From: CAZMGD01 sp964565705
GTDB taxonomy: Bacteria > Actinomycetota > Acidimicrobiia > Acidimicrobiales > Ilumatobacteraceae
Length of the DNA: 55,094 nt
NCBI GenBank assembly: GCA_964565705.1
Contig: CAZMGD010000014.1
Location: forward strand, 1-55,094
Direction: 5' to 3'
Both the position numbers and the translations under genes were made by a program. How positions within the stretch are numbered: position 1 is the first letter of the stretch; the number at the start of each line of letters is the position of its first letter. Shown in pieces: positions 41,583 to 49,520 of this stretch. The notes under the pieces are model-generated. The model was not told where the DNA came from. It saw only the letters and a program-made list of their open reading frames with translations, and made no database searches.

Positions 41583-43271
41583 TCAGTTGTCGCTCTCTCT
41601 CTCGGCCTCACCGGAGTCGATCGCCTCCAACGCCTCTTCGATCGAGTTGTAGAAGTGGTCCCGGTCGAGCGTGTTGAACAGGCCGTACCGCAGCACCAGC
41701 TCTTGGAGGCGGCTGCGCAGCTCGACGAAGCACACGTGCACGCCTGCCTCGTTCAGCTCGATGTCGAGCCGCTCGAGCACGTCTGCTGCGGTGACGTCGA
41801 TGTCGGTCATCGCCTCGCACTGGAGCACCAGCCACGCGGGCTTCTGGCTACGGATGAGATGGCGGATCTGCTGACGGAACATGCCGGCGTTGGCGAAGAA
41901 CAGTGGTGCCTCCCATCGGAAGACGAGCACGTCCGGCCGCACGGTGGAGCCGGGTGACGTCTGCACCGAGTGCCAGCCGCCGCGGTCCTCGTCGTGGCCG
42001 AGCACCTCGCCGTGCGGCCACCAGCTTCGACGGAAGAAGAGCACGATCGACAGCGCGACAGCGATGACGATGCCTTGCAGGACACCGAGACCCACGACGC
42101 CCGCGGTCGCGACCAGGGAGAGCCAGAACGATGTGCGGCGCATGGCGAGGTAGCGCCCCAATGTCGGCAGATCTGCCAGCGAGATCGCCGCCGCGATCAC
42201 CACGGCCGCCAGCGCCGTCTGCGGGAGGTCTTGGAGCAGCGTGCTGAAGAACAGCAGCAGCAGCGCCACGATCCCTGCCCCGACGACACCCGTGACCTGC
42301 GTCTTGGCGCCGGACTGCTCGGCCACCGCGGTGCGTGAGCCGCTGGTGGACACGGCGAACCCCTGGAACACGCCAGCGGCGATGTTGGCCGTCCCGATGC
42401 CGATCATCTCCTGGTTCGGATCCACCTCGTCACCCCGCCGAGCGGCGAAGCTCGTCGACGTGGCGATGGTGTCCGTGAGCGACACCAACGTGATGCCGAT
42501 CGCGGCGACGAGCATCGGTCCGACATCGCTCCAGTCCGTCCAGGGCAGGGCCGGCCGGGGAAGGCCCTCGGGGAGGGCGCCCACGGTGTCGATGTCGAGA
42601 TCGAACCATGCAGTGACGAGGGTGGTCCCGATCACGGCGACCAGGACAGCCGGGATCTTCTTGGTGAGGCGTGGCAGGACCAGCAGGACCGCCAACGCGG
42701 CAAGGCCGAGCAGGAGCGCGGTCGAGTTGCGCCCATCGAAGCCCTCGAGGAACGCTCTGATCTCCTCTCCGAAGCCGTCGGCATCGGTCGAGAAGCCGCA
42801 GAGCTTCGGGAGCTGCCCGATGACGATCGTGATCGCGAGGCCGTTCATGTAGCCGACCTGCACCTCCTTGGAGAGCAGATCGGCGACGAAGCCCAGCTTC
42901 CCGACACCCAGCCCGATCAGGATCAGCCCGACCAACACGGCCATCATCCCTGCGAGTGCGATCGCCTTGCCCGGATCGTCTGTGGCGACCACCAACGGTG
43001 CGATGGCGGCGAAGATCAATGGCGACACCGACGAGTCGGGCCCCAGCACCAACACCCGGGACGGTCCCATGAGCGCGTAGCCGACGAGGCATGCGACCGT
43101 GGTGTACAGCCCGGTGACCGGCGTCAAACCGGCGAGCTCGGCATAGGCCATTCCCTGTGGGACGAGGATCGCGGCGAGCACGACGCCCGCGATCACATCT
43201 TGGCGGAGCCACACCCTCCGATAGCTGCGCAGCGCACCAACACCGGGCACCACGTCGGCGACGCGGCTCAT
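41583..43271 (-). CDS. SulP family anion permease with STAS domain (copy 4)
   Basis: A 562-aa SulP permease. Its signature is GVVLAAILVPQGMAYAELAG, with GPDSSVSPLIFAAIAPLV and STSGSRTAVAEQSGAKTQVTG in the core. The STAS domain at about 440-550 has TDIDVTAADVLERLDIEL (Asp-Val-Thr at the phosphorylation loop). It lies 29 nt downstream of ppk2 on the same strand, so they are probably one transcript. Confidence 0.94.
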   Translation of the reverse strand: MSRVADVVPGVGALRSYRRVWLRQDVIAGVVLAAILVPQGMAYAELAGLTPVTGLYTTVACLVGYALMGPSRVLVLGPDSSVSPLIFAAIAPLVVATDDPGKAIALAGMMAVLVGLILIGLGVGKLGFVADLLSKEVQVGYMNGLAITIVIGQLPKLCGFSTDADGFGEEIRAFLEGFDGRNSTALLLGLAALAVLLVLPRLTKKIPAVLVAVIGTTLVTAWFDLDIDTVGALPEGLPRPALPWTDWSDVGPMLVAAIGITLVSLTDTIATSTSFAARRGDEVDPNQEMIGIGTANIAAGVFQGFAVSTSGSRTAVAEQSGAKTQVTGVVGAGIVALLLLFFSTLLQDLPQTALAAVVIAAAISLADLPTLGRYLAMRRTSFWLSLVATAGVVGLGVLQGIVIAVALSIVLFFRRSWWPHGEVLGHDEDRGGWHSVQTSPGSTVRPDVLVFRWEAPLFFANAGMFRQQIRHLIRSQKPAWLVLQCEAMTDIDVTAADVLERLDIELNEAGVHVCFVELRSRLQELVLRYGLFNTLDRDHFYNSIEEALEAIDSGEAERESDN

Positions 43272-43300
43272 GACACGTGTCCCACCCTCGTGTCGGGGTA

Positions 43301-44128
43301 TCAGAACCGCTCGGGGATCCGGCGCACCTCGAGGTGGGGATCGCGGTAGCTGCCCTGGTGCTGCCGCTTGGGCAGCGAGATCTCCCGCGGCTCGAGCGGC
43401 TCGTACGGAATCCGCGACAGCAGGTGCGAGATGATGTTGAGTCGAGCACGCTTCTTGTCATCGGTGTTGGTGACGAACCACGGCGCCCACGCGGTGTCGG
43501 TCGCCGCCAGCATCCGATCGCGGGCCCGCGAGTAGTCGTACCACCTGCTGTACGACAGCAGATCCATGTCGGAGAGCTTCCAGATCTTGCGCGGATCGTG
43601 CATCCGGCTCTTCAGCCGCCGGGTCTGCTCGTCGGCGCTCACGTCGAGCCAGTACTTGACGAGATTGATCCCGGAGTCCACCATCGCCCGCTCGACCGCC
43701 GGGACCATCTTCAAGAAGTCGTCGGTCTGCTTCGGTGTGCAGAACCCCATCACCGGCTCGACGCCGGCGCGGTTGTACCAGCTGCGGTCGAAGATCACGA
43801 TCTCGCCTGCCGCCGGGAAGTGCGTCAGGTACCGCTGGACGTACATCTGCGACTTCTCGCGGTCGGTGGGCGCGGGGAGGGCGACGACCCGGAACGTCCG
43901 CGGGCTGACCCGTTCGGTGATGCGTTTGATGACGCCGCCCTTGCCGGCGGTGTCGCGGCCTTCGAAGACGATGACGATCTTGGCACCGGTCGCTTTGACC
44001 CACTCCTGCAGCGCCACCAACTCGCCCTGGAGCGCCCCCAGCTCGGCTTCGTACTCCTTGCGCTTCATCTTCGGTTTCGACACGTCCTCGGCCGGCCGCG
44101 ACGTGTCGTGCTTCTTCGCCTTGGCCAT
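43301..44128 (-). CDS. ppk2: Polyphosphate kinase 2
   Basis: Transfers phosphate between polyphosphate and nucleoside diphosphates. The 275-aa protein is a one-domain PPK2. The Walker A is GRDTAGKGG (57-65), the lid and Walker B region DRSWYNRAGVEPVMGFC (114 onward), with RRLKSRMHDPRKIWKLSDMD and WAPWFVTNTDDKKRARLN near the C-terminus. Length and features fit class I, which favours ADP or GDP. The N-terminus is Lys-rich. ATG 44128 was chosen over an open frame extending to 45337, which is antisense to other genes. It is linked to SulP copy 4. Confidence 0.95.
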   Translation of the reverse strand: MAKAKKHDTSRPAEDVSKPKMKRKEYEAELGALQGELVALQEWVKATGAKIVIVFEGRDTAGKGGVIKRITERVSPRTFRVVALPAPTDREKSQMYVQRYLTHFPAAGEIVIFDRSWYNRAGVEPVMGFCTPKQTDDFLKMVPAVERAMVDSGINLVKYWLDVSADEQTRRLKSRMHDPRKIWKLSDMDLLSYSRWYDYSRARDRMLAATDTAWAPWFVTNTDDKKRARLNIISHLLSRIPYEPLEPREISLPKRQHQGSYRDPHLEVRRIPERF

Positions 44129-44278
44129 CCTCGGATTCCTTCTCGTCGTGCAACCCGAATTCGACAGTAACACCGCGTTCGGGTGGGCCCTCTCGTCGTT
44201 CACCCGCGGTGTCGCCGCTGGCGGCATCCGGTCGACGATCGTACGACCCCGATTGCATCGTGTGATATCCAGAGGGTG

Positions 44279-44938
44279 ATGGCCATCGATGGCGGGCAGT
44301 TGGCCGTGCACTGGCCACGTCGTGCGGTCGCCGTGGGCGTCGTGCTCGCTGCCATCACGACACCCCTGGCGATGCGCGGCGTGCCGGGTGCCGTGGAGGT
44401 TGCCGTGTTCCGATGGTTCAACGACCCTCCTGGGGTGCTCGGGTTCGTGCTCCGATGTCTCGACCCGCTCCTGCGGCCGGCGGGCCTCACGCTGGTCGTG
44501 ATCGCTGCTCTCGCCGCCCTCGCCGTCCTGCGGCCGGCGGACGTCTGGCGGCTCGTGCTCTCCGCGGCGGCGGCGGCGACCGTCGCCTACGTCGCCGTCC
44601 ATGCCCTCAAGCGTGTCGTCGATCGCGGGCGACCACCCGCATACCTCGACGACGTCCTCGTCCACGGATATCCGGTCGACCCACGTGGGAGTGGGTTCCC
44701 GTCGAGCCACACCGCGGTCACGGTGGCGTTGGTCGTCGGGGCGTGGCCGTGGCTGAGCCGACCGTGGCGGGTCCTCGGCATCGTGACCGCGACGGTGATC
44801 GGCCTCGACCGCATGTACGTCGGCGCCCATTTCCCGCTCGACATCGTCGGTGGCCTCGGCATCGGCCTGGCCGCCGGTGGCATCGTCATCGTCGCGCAGC
44901 GTGCGCGTGCGCACCGCTGCGCCGTGGACGGTCGATGA
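44279..44938 (+). CDS. PAP2-family membrane phosphatase
   Basis: A 219-aa six-helix lipid or undecaprenyl pyrophosphate phosphatase-type protein. The three active-site motifs are complete: KRVVDRGRP, SGFPSSHTAV and RMYVGAHFPLDIVGG. The active site faces the outside. It diverges from ppk2. ATG 44279 or the adjacent GTG 44276 starts it. Confidence 0.92.
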   Translation: MAIDGGQLAVHWPRRAVAVGVVLAAITTPLAMRGVPGAVEVAVFRWFNDPPGVLGFVLRCLDPLLRPAGLTLVVIAALAALAVLRPADVWRLVLSAAAAATVAYVAVHALKRVVDRGRPPAYLDDVLVHGYPVDPRGSGFPSSHTAVTVALVVGAWPWLSRPWRVLGIVTATVIGLDRMYVGAHFPLDIVGGLGIGLAAGGIVIVAQRARAHRCAVDGR

Positions 44939-45018
44939 CCAGACCCCGCCGAGGTCAACCCGCCTGAAGGGGACCGGCCGCCCGGCCAGGCCAGTGGGAT
45001 CCGCCGTCACAGTCGGCG

Positions 45019-45579
45019 ATGATGGCGAGGGTTGATCAGCGCCACCCCGGCAGCGCGGCGGGCGATTGGTTCGTCGACACACGTTGCATCGACTGCGGTA
45101 CCTGTCGCGAGATCGCACCGGAGCTGTTCGCCGAGCTCGGGGGGTTCTCGGTGGTGCGTCGTCAACCCGATGCCGCCGAGGAGACGGCTGCGTGGTTGGC
45201 GGCTCAGGCCTGCCCGACGACGTCGATCGGGACGATCTCGCGCCGCCATCGCCCGGGGCGGCTGTACCCGCGTGAGGTTGCGCCGGGATCGGGCGTGTTC
45301 GACCTCGGCTACTGCTCGACGGACAGCTTCGGCGCATCGGCGTGGTTCGTGGTCAGGCCAGCAGGCAACGTCCTCGTGGACTCGCCTCGCTTCACCGAGG
45401 CCCTGGCAGTACCGATCGCCGATCTGGGTGGCATCGCCCACGTCGCGCTCGCCGAACGGCATCGCTTCGCCGCCGTGCTGCCCGGCCATGGCGCTCGCCA
45501 CGTCGGCGACGCAGACGAGATGCACGAGCGGTTGGTTGCACTCGTCGCCCGGATGAGAGATCAGGTGCGCAGTGGGTGA
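45019..45579 (+). CDS. Ferredoxin-MBL fusion family protein with the MBL metal core deleted
   Basis: A 186-aa protein. The N-terminal ferredoxin-like part has WFVDTRCIDCGTC (23-29) and a later Cys-Pro (AQACPTTSIG), enough for one [4Fe-4S] cluster. Then comes the start of the metallo-beta-lactamase part (GYCSTDSFGASAWFVVRPAGNVLVDSPRF), but after ADLGGIAHVAL it jumps directly to the family's C-terminal AVLPGHGARH segment. About 100 residues that normally hold HxHxDH-type ligands and the second metal His/Asp are absent in frame. It is probably inactive as a hydrolase and may act as an iron-sulfur protein. The 3' end overlaps the convergent esterase gene by 19 nt. Confidence 0.75.
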   Translation: MMARVDQRHPGSAAGDWFVDTRCIDCGTCREIAPELFAELGGFSVVRRQPDAAEETAAWLAAQACPTTSIGTISRRHRPGRLYPREVAPGSGVFDLGYCSTDSFGASAWFVVRPAGNVLVDSPRFTEALAVPIADLGGIAHVALAERHRFAAVLPGHGARHVGDADEMHERLVALVARMRDQVRSG

Positions 45580-46700
45580 TCGACGAAGAACTGCCACATG
45601 AGGGCGGTCGCGTCGATCGACATGGTCGTCGGTCCGACGATCGACTCGATCTGCACGGAGAAGGCGCTGCCCGGCCACGAATGTCCGCCGCCCTCCACGC
45701 GATACAGCTCGACCTCGTCGCCTGCCGGGCAGTCGAAGCGCAGCAGCGTGACGTCGGCGGCGATGGCCTCCTCGTTCGGGGTCGGTGCGCAGCCGTTGCG
45801 AACGGCCCAGGTCGACGTCCGCTCCGGCACCGAGGGCCCTGGCGAGCCGGGAGCGGACGATGCCGATGCGTCGCCGAGCGTCCCACTCCCGTCCGGTGAT
45901 GGCAGCGCAGCGACCGACGAGCCGAGGCCGCCGGTGTAGGGCACGAACGTGTCGGCGGTGCCGTGGAAGGCGACGACGGGCACCGGCCGCGCCGGATCGC
46001 AGCCGGCGGGAGCTTGGATCCCGGCGACCGGAGCAACGGCCGCGATGCGGACGCTGAGGTCACAGGCGGCGATCGATGTCATGAACGCTCCGTTCGACAA
46101 GCCCGCGACGTACACGCGACTGGTGTCGATGCAGACGGTGGCCTCCAGCTCGTCGAGCAGCGCGCCGAGGTAGGCGACGTCGGGGCTGCCGACGGAAGCA
46201 TCCCATCGAGGCACGGGCCGCGCGATCTGTGGCACGGCGGTGACGAAGCCGGCCGTGTCGCCGTACGTCGCCAGTCCGCTCTGCACGACATGGATCGCCG
46301 CGGGCTCGCTGTAGCCGTGCAGGTCGAGCACAAGTGGGAGCGCCGCGCCCGTACCTACCGCCGGCGGTACGTGGAGGAGGTACGTGCTGACGAGACCCGC
46401 AGCGGTGAAGTCGATCGTGCGCTCGCCGGGGGCCCCGGTGGTGGTGCCGCACGCAGCTGACTGCACCGCTGGCACATCCGTGGCGGCGATCAGCGTCGGT
46501 GGCTGGGGGTCGCTCGGCGTGACCGCTGTCGGCTGGCTCGTCGTGACCGCCGCGGCGCTCGTGCTCGGCGTGGCCGTCGAGGTCGGCGCGGGCTGTGTGG
46601 TGCTCGCCGACGGGTCCGCGGCGTCGTCGCCCGAGCAGGCCACGAGCACGATCGCGATCGCCGCCACGCCGACCGCTCGCCCACGACGAGCGGGCGACAT
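45561..46700 (-). CDS. Secreted PHB depolymerase-type esterase lipoprotein (LpqC-like)
   Basis: A 379-aa extracellular esterase. The signal peptide ends in a lipobox (IVLVAC, Cys22) and a Ser/Thr/Pro-rich linker follows (to about 80). The hydrolase core has VLDLHGYSEP, the nucleophile in YVAGLSNGAFMT, the acid in FHGTADTFVPYTGG and the base in EGGGHSWPGS. It belongs to the esterase PHB depolymerase group, which includes feruloyl esterases and LpqC. The true polymer is unknown. ATG 46700 gives a proper signal; the frame is open further upstream but antisense. Confidence 0.88.
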   Translation of the reverse strand: MSPARRGRAVGVAAIAIVLVACSGDDAADPSASTTQPAPTSTATPSTSAAAVTTSQPTAVTPSDPQPPTLIAATDVPAVQSAACGTTTGAPGERTIDFTAAGLVSTYLLHVPPAVGTGAALPLVLDLHGYSEPAAIHVVQSGLATYGDTAGFVTAVPQIARPVPRWDASVGSPDVAYLGALLDELEATVCIDTSRVYVAGLSNGAFMTSIAACDLSVRIAAVAPVAGIQAPAGCDPARPVPVVAFHGTADTFVPYTGGLGSSVAALPSPDGSGTLGDASASSAPGSPGPSVPERTSTWAVRNGCAPTPNEEAIAADVTLLRFDCPAGDEVELYRVEGGGHSWPGSAFSVQIESIVGPTTMSIDATALMWQFFVDHPLRT

Positions 46701-46937
46701 CGATCTCACGACCAGCGAGCGTACGTGGCACCGGCGAGCAGCTCGGGAACGCTCCAGGGCGACCGGCTCCCCCCGTCGGTACAGGTAGGATGGGCGGTTC
46801 ACACTCTCGGGAGAGTCGCCTCGTGTCGGATCGCTCGTCGCAAGATGGTCGACCCATGCGGCCCCTTGCCGCCTCGGCCGAGCGAACGACAGGAGAGTGT
46901 CGTCGACGGTCCCAGCACCCTGCAGACAGAACCTGAC

Positions 46938-47693
46938 GTGTCGTCCGCGGCGGCGGCGTCTGCGCTGGGGTGGAGGTTGCGGCCATCGCGCCGCTCGGTC
47001 GTCGGCGCGGTCACCCGTCGCCTCCTGCCCTATCTCGTCGAGGCGACGATCATCCCGACGACGCTGTTCTACGTGCTGCTCGTCGCGGGCGACATGCGCT
47101 GGGCACTCGGTGGCGCGCTGTGCTGGTCCTACGGTGCGATCGTGCGCCGGGTCGTGACCGGAGCGCCGGTTCCTGGCCTGTTGGTGTTGGCCACGGTGGG
47201 CATCACGGTGCGCACGATCGTGTACATCTTCAGCAGCAACGACTTCGTCTACTTCGTGCAGCCGATCATGCGCACCACGCTGACGGCGCTGGTGTTCGCC
47301 GGTTCGGTGGTCGTCGGTCGCCCGCTGATCGCCAGGTTCGCCGGTGACTTCTGCCCGTTGACCGCCGAGGTTCGCCGCCGGCCTGGGGTGTTGCGCCTGT
47401 TCACCCGGCTGTCGATCCTGTGGGCGGTCGTCAACGGGCTGGCTGCGGCTTCCAGCCTCGTGTTGCTGCTCACGGTGCCGGTCTCTGTGTTCGTCGTGAC
47501 GGCTGCGGTGTCGGCATGGATCGTCACCTGCAGCGGTGTCGTGCTCACCGTTGCCGACTCGGTCACCACGGCGCGACGCGAGGGGCTGATCACCGCTCTC
47601 TCGCCTGACGGCCGACTGTACGCGGCCACCGATCACCCGGCTCACCCGGCGGCGCCAGAGCGAACCTCTCTCGCCACTGACCATCGATCATGA
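46938..47693 (+). CDS. VC0807-family membrane protein
   Basis: About 251 aa from GTG 46938 (ATG 46845 would add 31 residues with no family resemblance). It has five to six helices. The conserved stretch is LVEATIIPTTLFYVLL, WALGGALCWSYGAIVRRVVTG and FSSNDFVYFVQPIMRTTLTA. Members often encode a helical membrane protein of unknown role. 237 nt of upstream sequence separate it from the esterase gene, and I see no clear promoter there. Confidence 0.75.
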   Translation: MSSAAAASALGWRLRPSRRSVVGAVTRRLLPYLVEATIIPTTLFYVLLVAGDMRWALGGALCWSYGAIVRRVVTGAPVPGLLVLATVGITVRTIVYIFSSNDFVYFVQPIMRTTLTALVFAGSVVVGRPLIARFAGDFCPLTAEVRRRPGVLRLFTRLSILWAVVNGLAAASSLVLLLTVPVSVFVVTAAVSAWIVTCSGVVLTVADSVTTARREGLITALSPDGRLYAATDHPAHPAAPERTSLATDHRS

Positions 47694-47709
47694 ACGGAAG
47701 GCGTCACCA

Positions 47710-47817
47710 ATGGCTGACAAGTCACCTCGTCAACACCAGTCGAAGAAGTCGGGGAAGTCGTTGAAGGAGAAGCGCAGCGACAAGAAGGCCAAGCAGGCCA
47801 TCCAGCGGCCCAGCTGA
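47710..47817 (+). CDS. Small Lys-rich 35-aa protein
   Basis: The ATG at 47710 has GGAAGG nine nt upstream. The peptide (MADKSPRQHQSKKSGKSLK...) is very basic, ends KQAIQRPS and lacks a hydrophobic segment. I recall very similar short Lys-rich actinobacterial proteins, but cannot name a family. It is probably helical and nucleic-acid or ribosome associated, by charge alone. It follows the VC0807 gene by 16 nt. Confidence 0.7.
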   Translation: MADKSPRQHQSKKSGKSLKEKRSDKKAKQAIQRPS

Positions 47818-47847
47818 CGCCGAGCGCGCGGCCCGTCCGGGTCGGCC

Positions 47848-48252
47848 ATGATGATCGTCATGAAGATCGACATCACGACGGTCCCGATCCACCTGGGGCT
47901 CGGCGGGACGGCGGTCCCGGTCCAAGACTTCGAGTGGTCCGACGAACGTCTCGCCGCCTACGAGCGGGCGACGAGGGCAGATGGTCCCGACGGCCGCATG
48001 GCCATGATGTTTCACATGGTCGGCTCGTGGACGACGTGGGAGCGCCATCCGCTCGGAGCGGAGGTGGTGATCGCGTGCACGGGAACACACCGCTTCGTGC
48101 AGCAGTTGCCCGACGGCGAGGTGGCGGAGGAGATCTCCGCCGGTCAAGCGCTGATCAATCCAGCCGGCGTGTGGCACACCGCCGACAGTGGTGACGGTGG
48201 TTGGGTCATGACGATCACACCCGGACTGGGGACCGAGCACCGACCGCGGTGA
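47848..48252 (+). CDS. Cupin-domain protein
   Basis: A 134-aa single-domain cupin (start ATG 47848, or 47860 as MKIDITTVPI). Motif 1 is WERHPLGAEVVIACTG and motif 2 NPAGVWHTAD; the His residues and Glu could hold a metal. The loop between is ELPDGEVAEEISAGQAL-like (QQLPDGEVAEEISAGQ). The reaction is unknown. It converges on the PPOX gene. Confidence 0.85.
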   Translation: MMIVMKIDITTVPIHLGLGGTAVPVQDFEWSDERLAAYERATRADGPDGRMAMMFHMVGSWTTWERHPLGAEVVIACTGTHRFVQQLPDGEVAEEISAGQALINPAGVWHTADSGDGGWVMTITPGLGTEHRPR

Positions 48253-48259
48253 GGACGAA

Positions 48260-48793
48260 TCACCTCCACCGCCAGCGCGTCGAGCCCGGCATCTCCTCGG
48301 TCGTACCCACGGCGGTAGCGGTGCGCGGCTTCAGTTCGTAGACATGCCACGGCGGTGGACCGAGCGTCGGCGCATTGAACGGTGCCGTGATCCCAGTTCC
48401 CGAGTCGTCGGGCTGCGCGGGCCATCCGCCGCTCGCCCACAACGCGGCGATCCGCGCCACGATCGTCGGTTCGGTCACCCGCTGGGCCTCGCCCGAGAAC
48501 ATCACGTCGAAACCCTTCGTGGCGACACTGATCGCGCAGCGCGGGTCGCGTGCAACGTTCTTCGCCTTGCGGGTGTGGACTCCGGTCTGGAACCAGCATG
48601 AGCCGTCGTGCCACAGCGCACCCACGCTCGTCACGTGCGCGCTGCCGTCGGCGTTCAGCGTCGCCAGCCAGAACGTCGAGCGGTTCGGGGACCGTGGGTC
48701 GTCGTGCGTCAGGAGGTCGGCGACCTGCGCGTCGACCTGGGACCACTCGATGACATCCAGGCCATCTGCCTCACCAAGGTTGATTGCCTTCAT
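48260..48793 (-). CDS. Pyridoxamine 5'-phosphate oxidase-type (PPOX/split-barrel) protein
   Basis: A 177-aa split beta-barrel protein with STFWLATLNADGSAHVTSVGALWHDGSCWFQTG, then RKAKNVARDPRCAISVATKGFDVMFSGEA. The layout fits actinobacterial F420- or FMN-binding pyridoxamine oxidase-like proteins. No catalytic assignment is possible. It diverges from the ECF sigma gene. Confidence 0.85.
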   Translation of the reverse strand: MKAINLGEADGLDVIEWSQVDAQVADLLTHDDPRSPNRSTFWLATLNADGSAHVTSVGALWHDGSCWFQTGVHTRKAKNVARDPRCAISVATKGFDVMFSGEAQRVTEPTIVARIAALWASGGWPAQPDDSGTGITAPFNAPTLGPPPWHVYELKPRTATAVGTTEEMPGSTRWRWR

Positions 48794-48941
48794 GGCCGTT
48801 GAGACGGTGCAGCTGCACGGAACTCATCGCACTGTCCTCGGCGGTCCCCACGGCTCTCCCCCTCCAGGCGGGACCGTGTGGACCTACCAACCGCCGATCG
48901 GCGGGTGAAACGCTGGTGAGGGTTGCGGGCAATCATGGGGG

Positions 48942-49520
48942 ATGACCGTGACGGATGCCGAGATCGTGGGTTCGTCGCTGGCCGACCCGGCGAGCTTCGC
49001 GGTGCTGTTCGATCGTCATGCTGATCGGGTTCGTCGCTTCGCGACAGCGCGGGTCGGAGCATCGGCGGCGGACGATGTCTGCGCGGAAGCGTTCCGGATC
49101 GCGTTCGAGCATCGCCACAGGTACTCGCTGGATGCGGTGTCGGCGTTGCCGTGGCTGTTGGGGATCACAGCGAATCTGGTGCGCCGCGAGCTGAGGTCGC
49201 GTTCGCGTGGGATCGCCGCGCTCGAACGACTCGGACGCAACGTTGCGTTGACGACCGACGCAACGGCAGATGGGTCGGTGGGTCGGCTCGACGCCGAACG
49301 GGCGACGCAGGCTGTTGCCGCAGCTGTGGCGGCGCTGTCAGAAGTCGAACGGGAGGTGCTGCTGCTGGTCGCGTGGGAGCACCTGACACCGGCGCAGGCG
49401 GCGCAGGTGCTGGACGTTCCTGCCGAGACCGCCCGCACCCGGTTGCATCGCGCCCGCCACCATGTCCGCGAGCACCTCGCTCACGCTGCTTCGACGGAGG
49501 TTTCGACAGATGTCCGCTAG
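48942..49520 (+). CDS. ECF-family RNA polymerase sigma factor
   Basis: A 192-aa group IV sigma factor. Region 2 (about 20-85) contains DPASFAVLFDRHADRVRRFA, AADDVCAEAFRIAFEHRHRY and PWLLGITANLVRRELR. Region 4 (about 125-180) has LSEVEREVLLLVAWEHLTPAQAAQVLDVPAETARTRLHRAR. It directs transcription of an envelope- or stress-related regulon. Its 3' end overlaps by 11 nt a membrane protein that has the layout of its anti-sigma partner. A palindrome at 48891-48904 (CCGCCGATCGGCGG) lies upstream and could be a site for autoregulation. Confidence 0.93.
   Translation: MTVTDAEIVGSSLADPASFAVLFDRHADRVRRFATARVGASAADDVCAEAFRIAFEHRHRYSLDAVSALPWLLGITANLVRRELRSRSRGIAALERLGRNVALTTDATADGSVGRLDAERATQAVAAAVAALSEVEREVLLLVAWEHLTPAQAAQVLDVPAETARTRLHRARHHVREHLAHAASTEVSTDVR

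Noticed and set aside
44129..45337. N-terminal extension of PPK2 to 678 aa
   Set aside because: It runs antisense through the PAP2 and ferredoxin genes and lacks any PPK2-like sequence; ATG 44128 gives the normal length.
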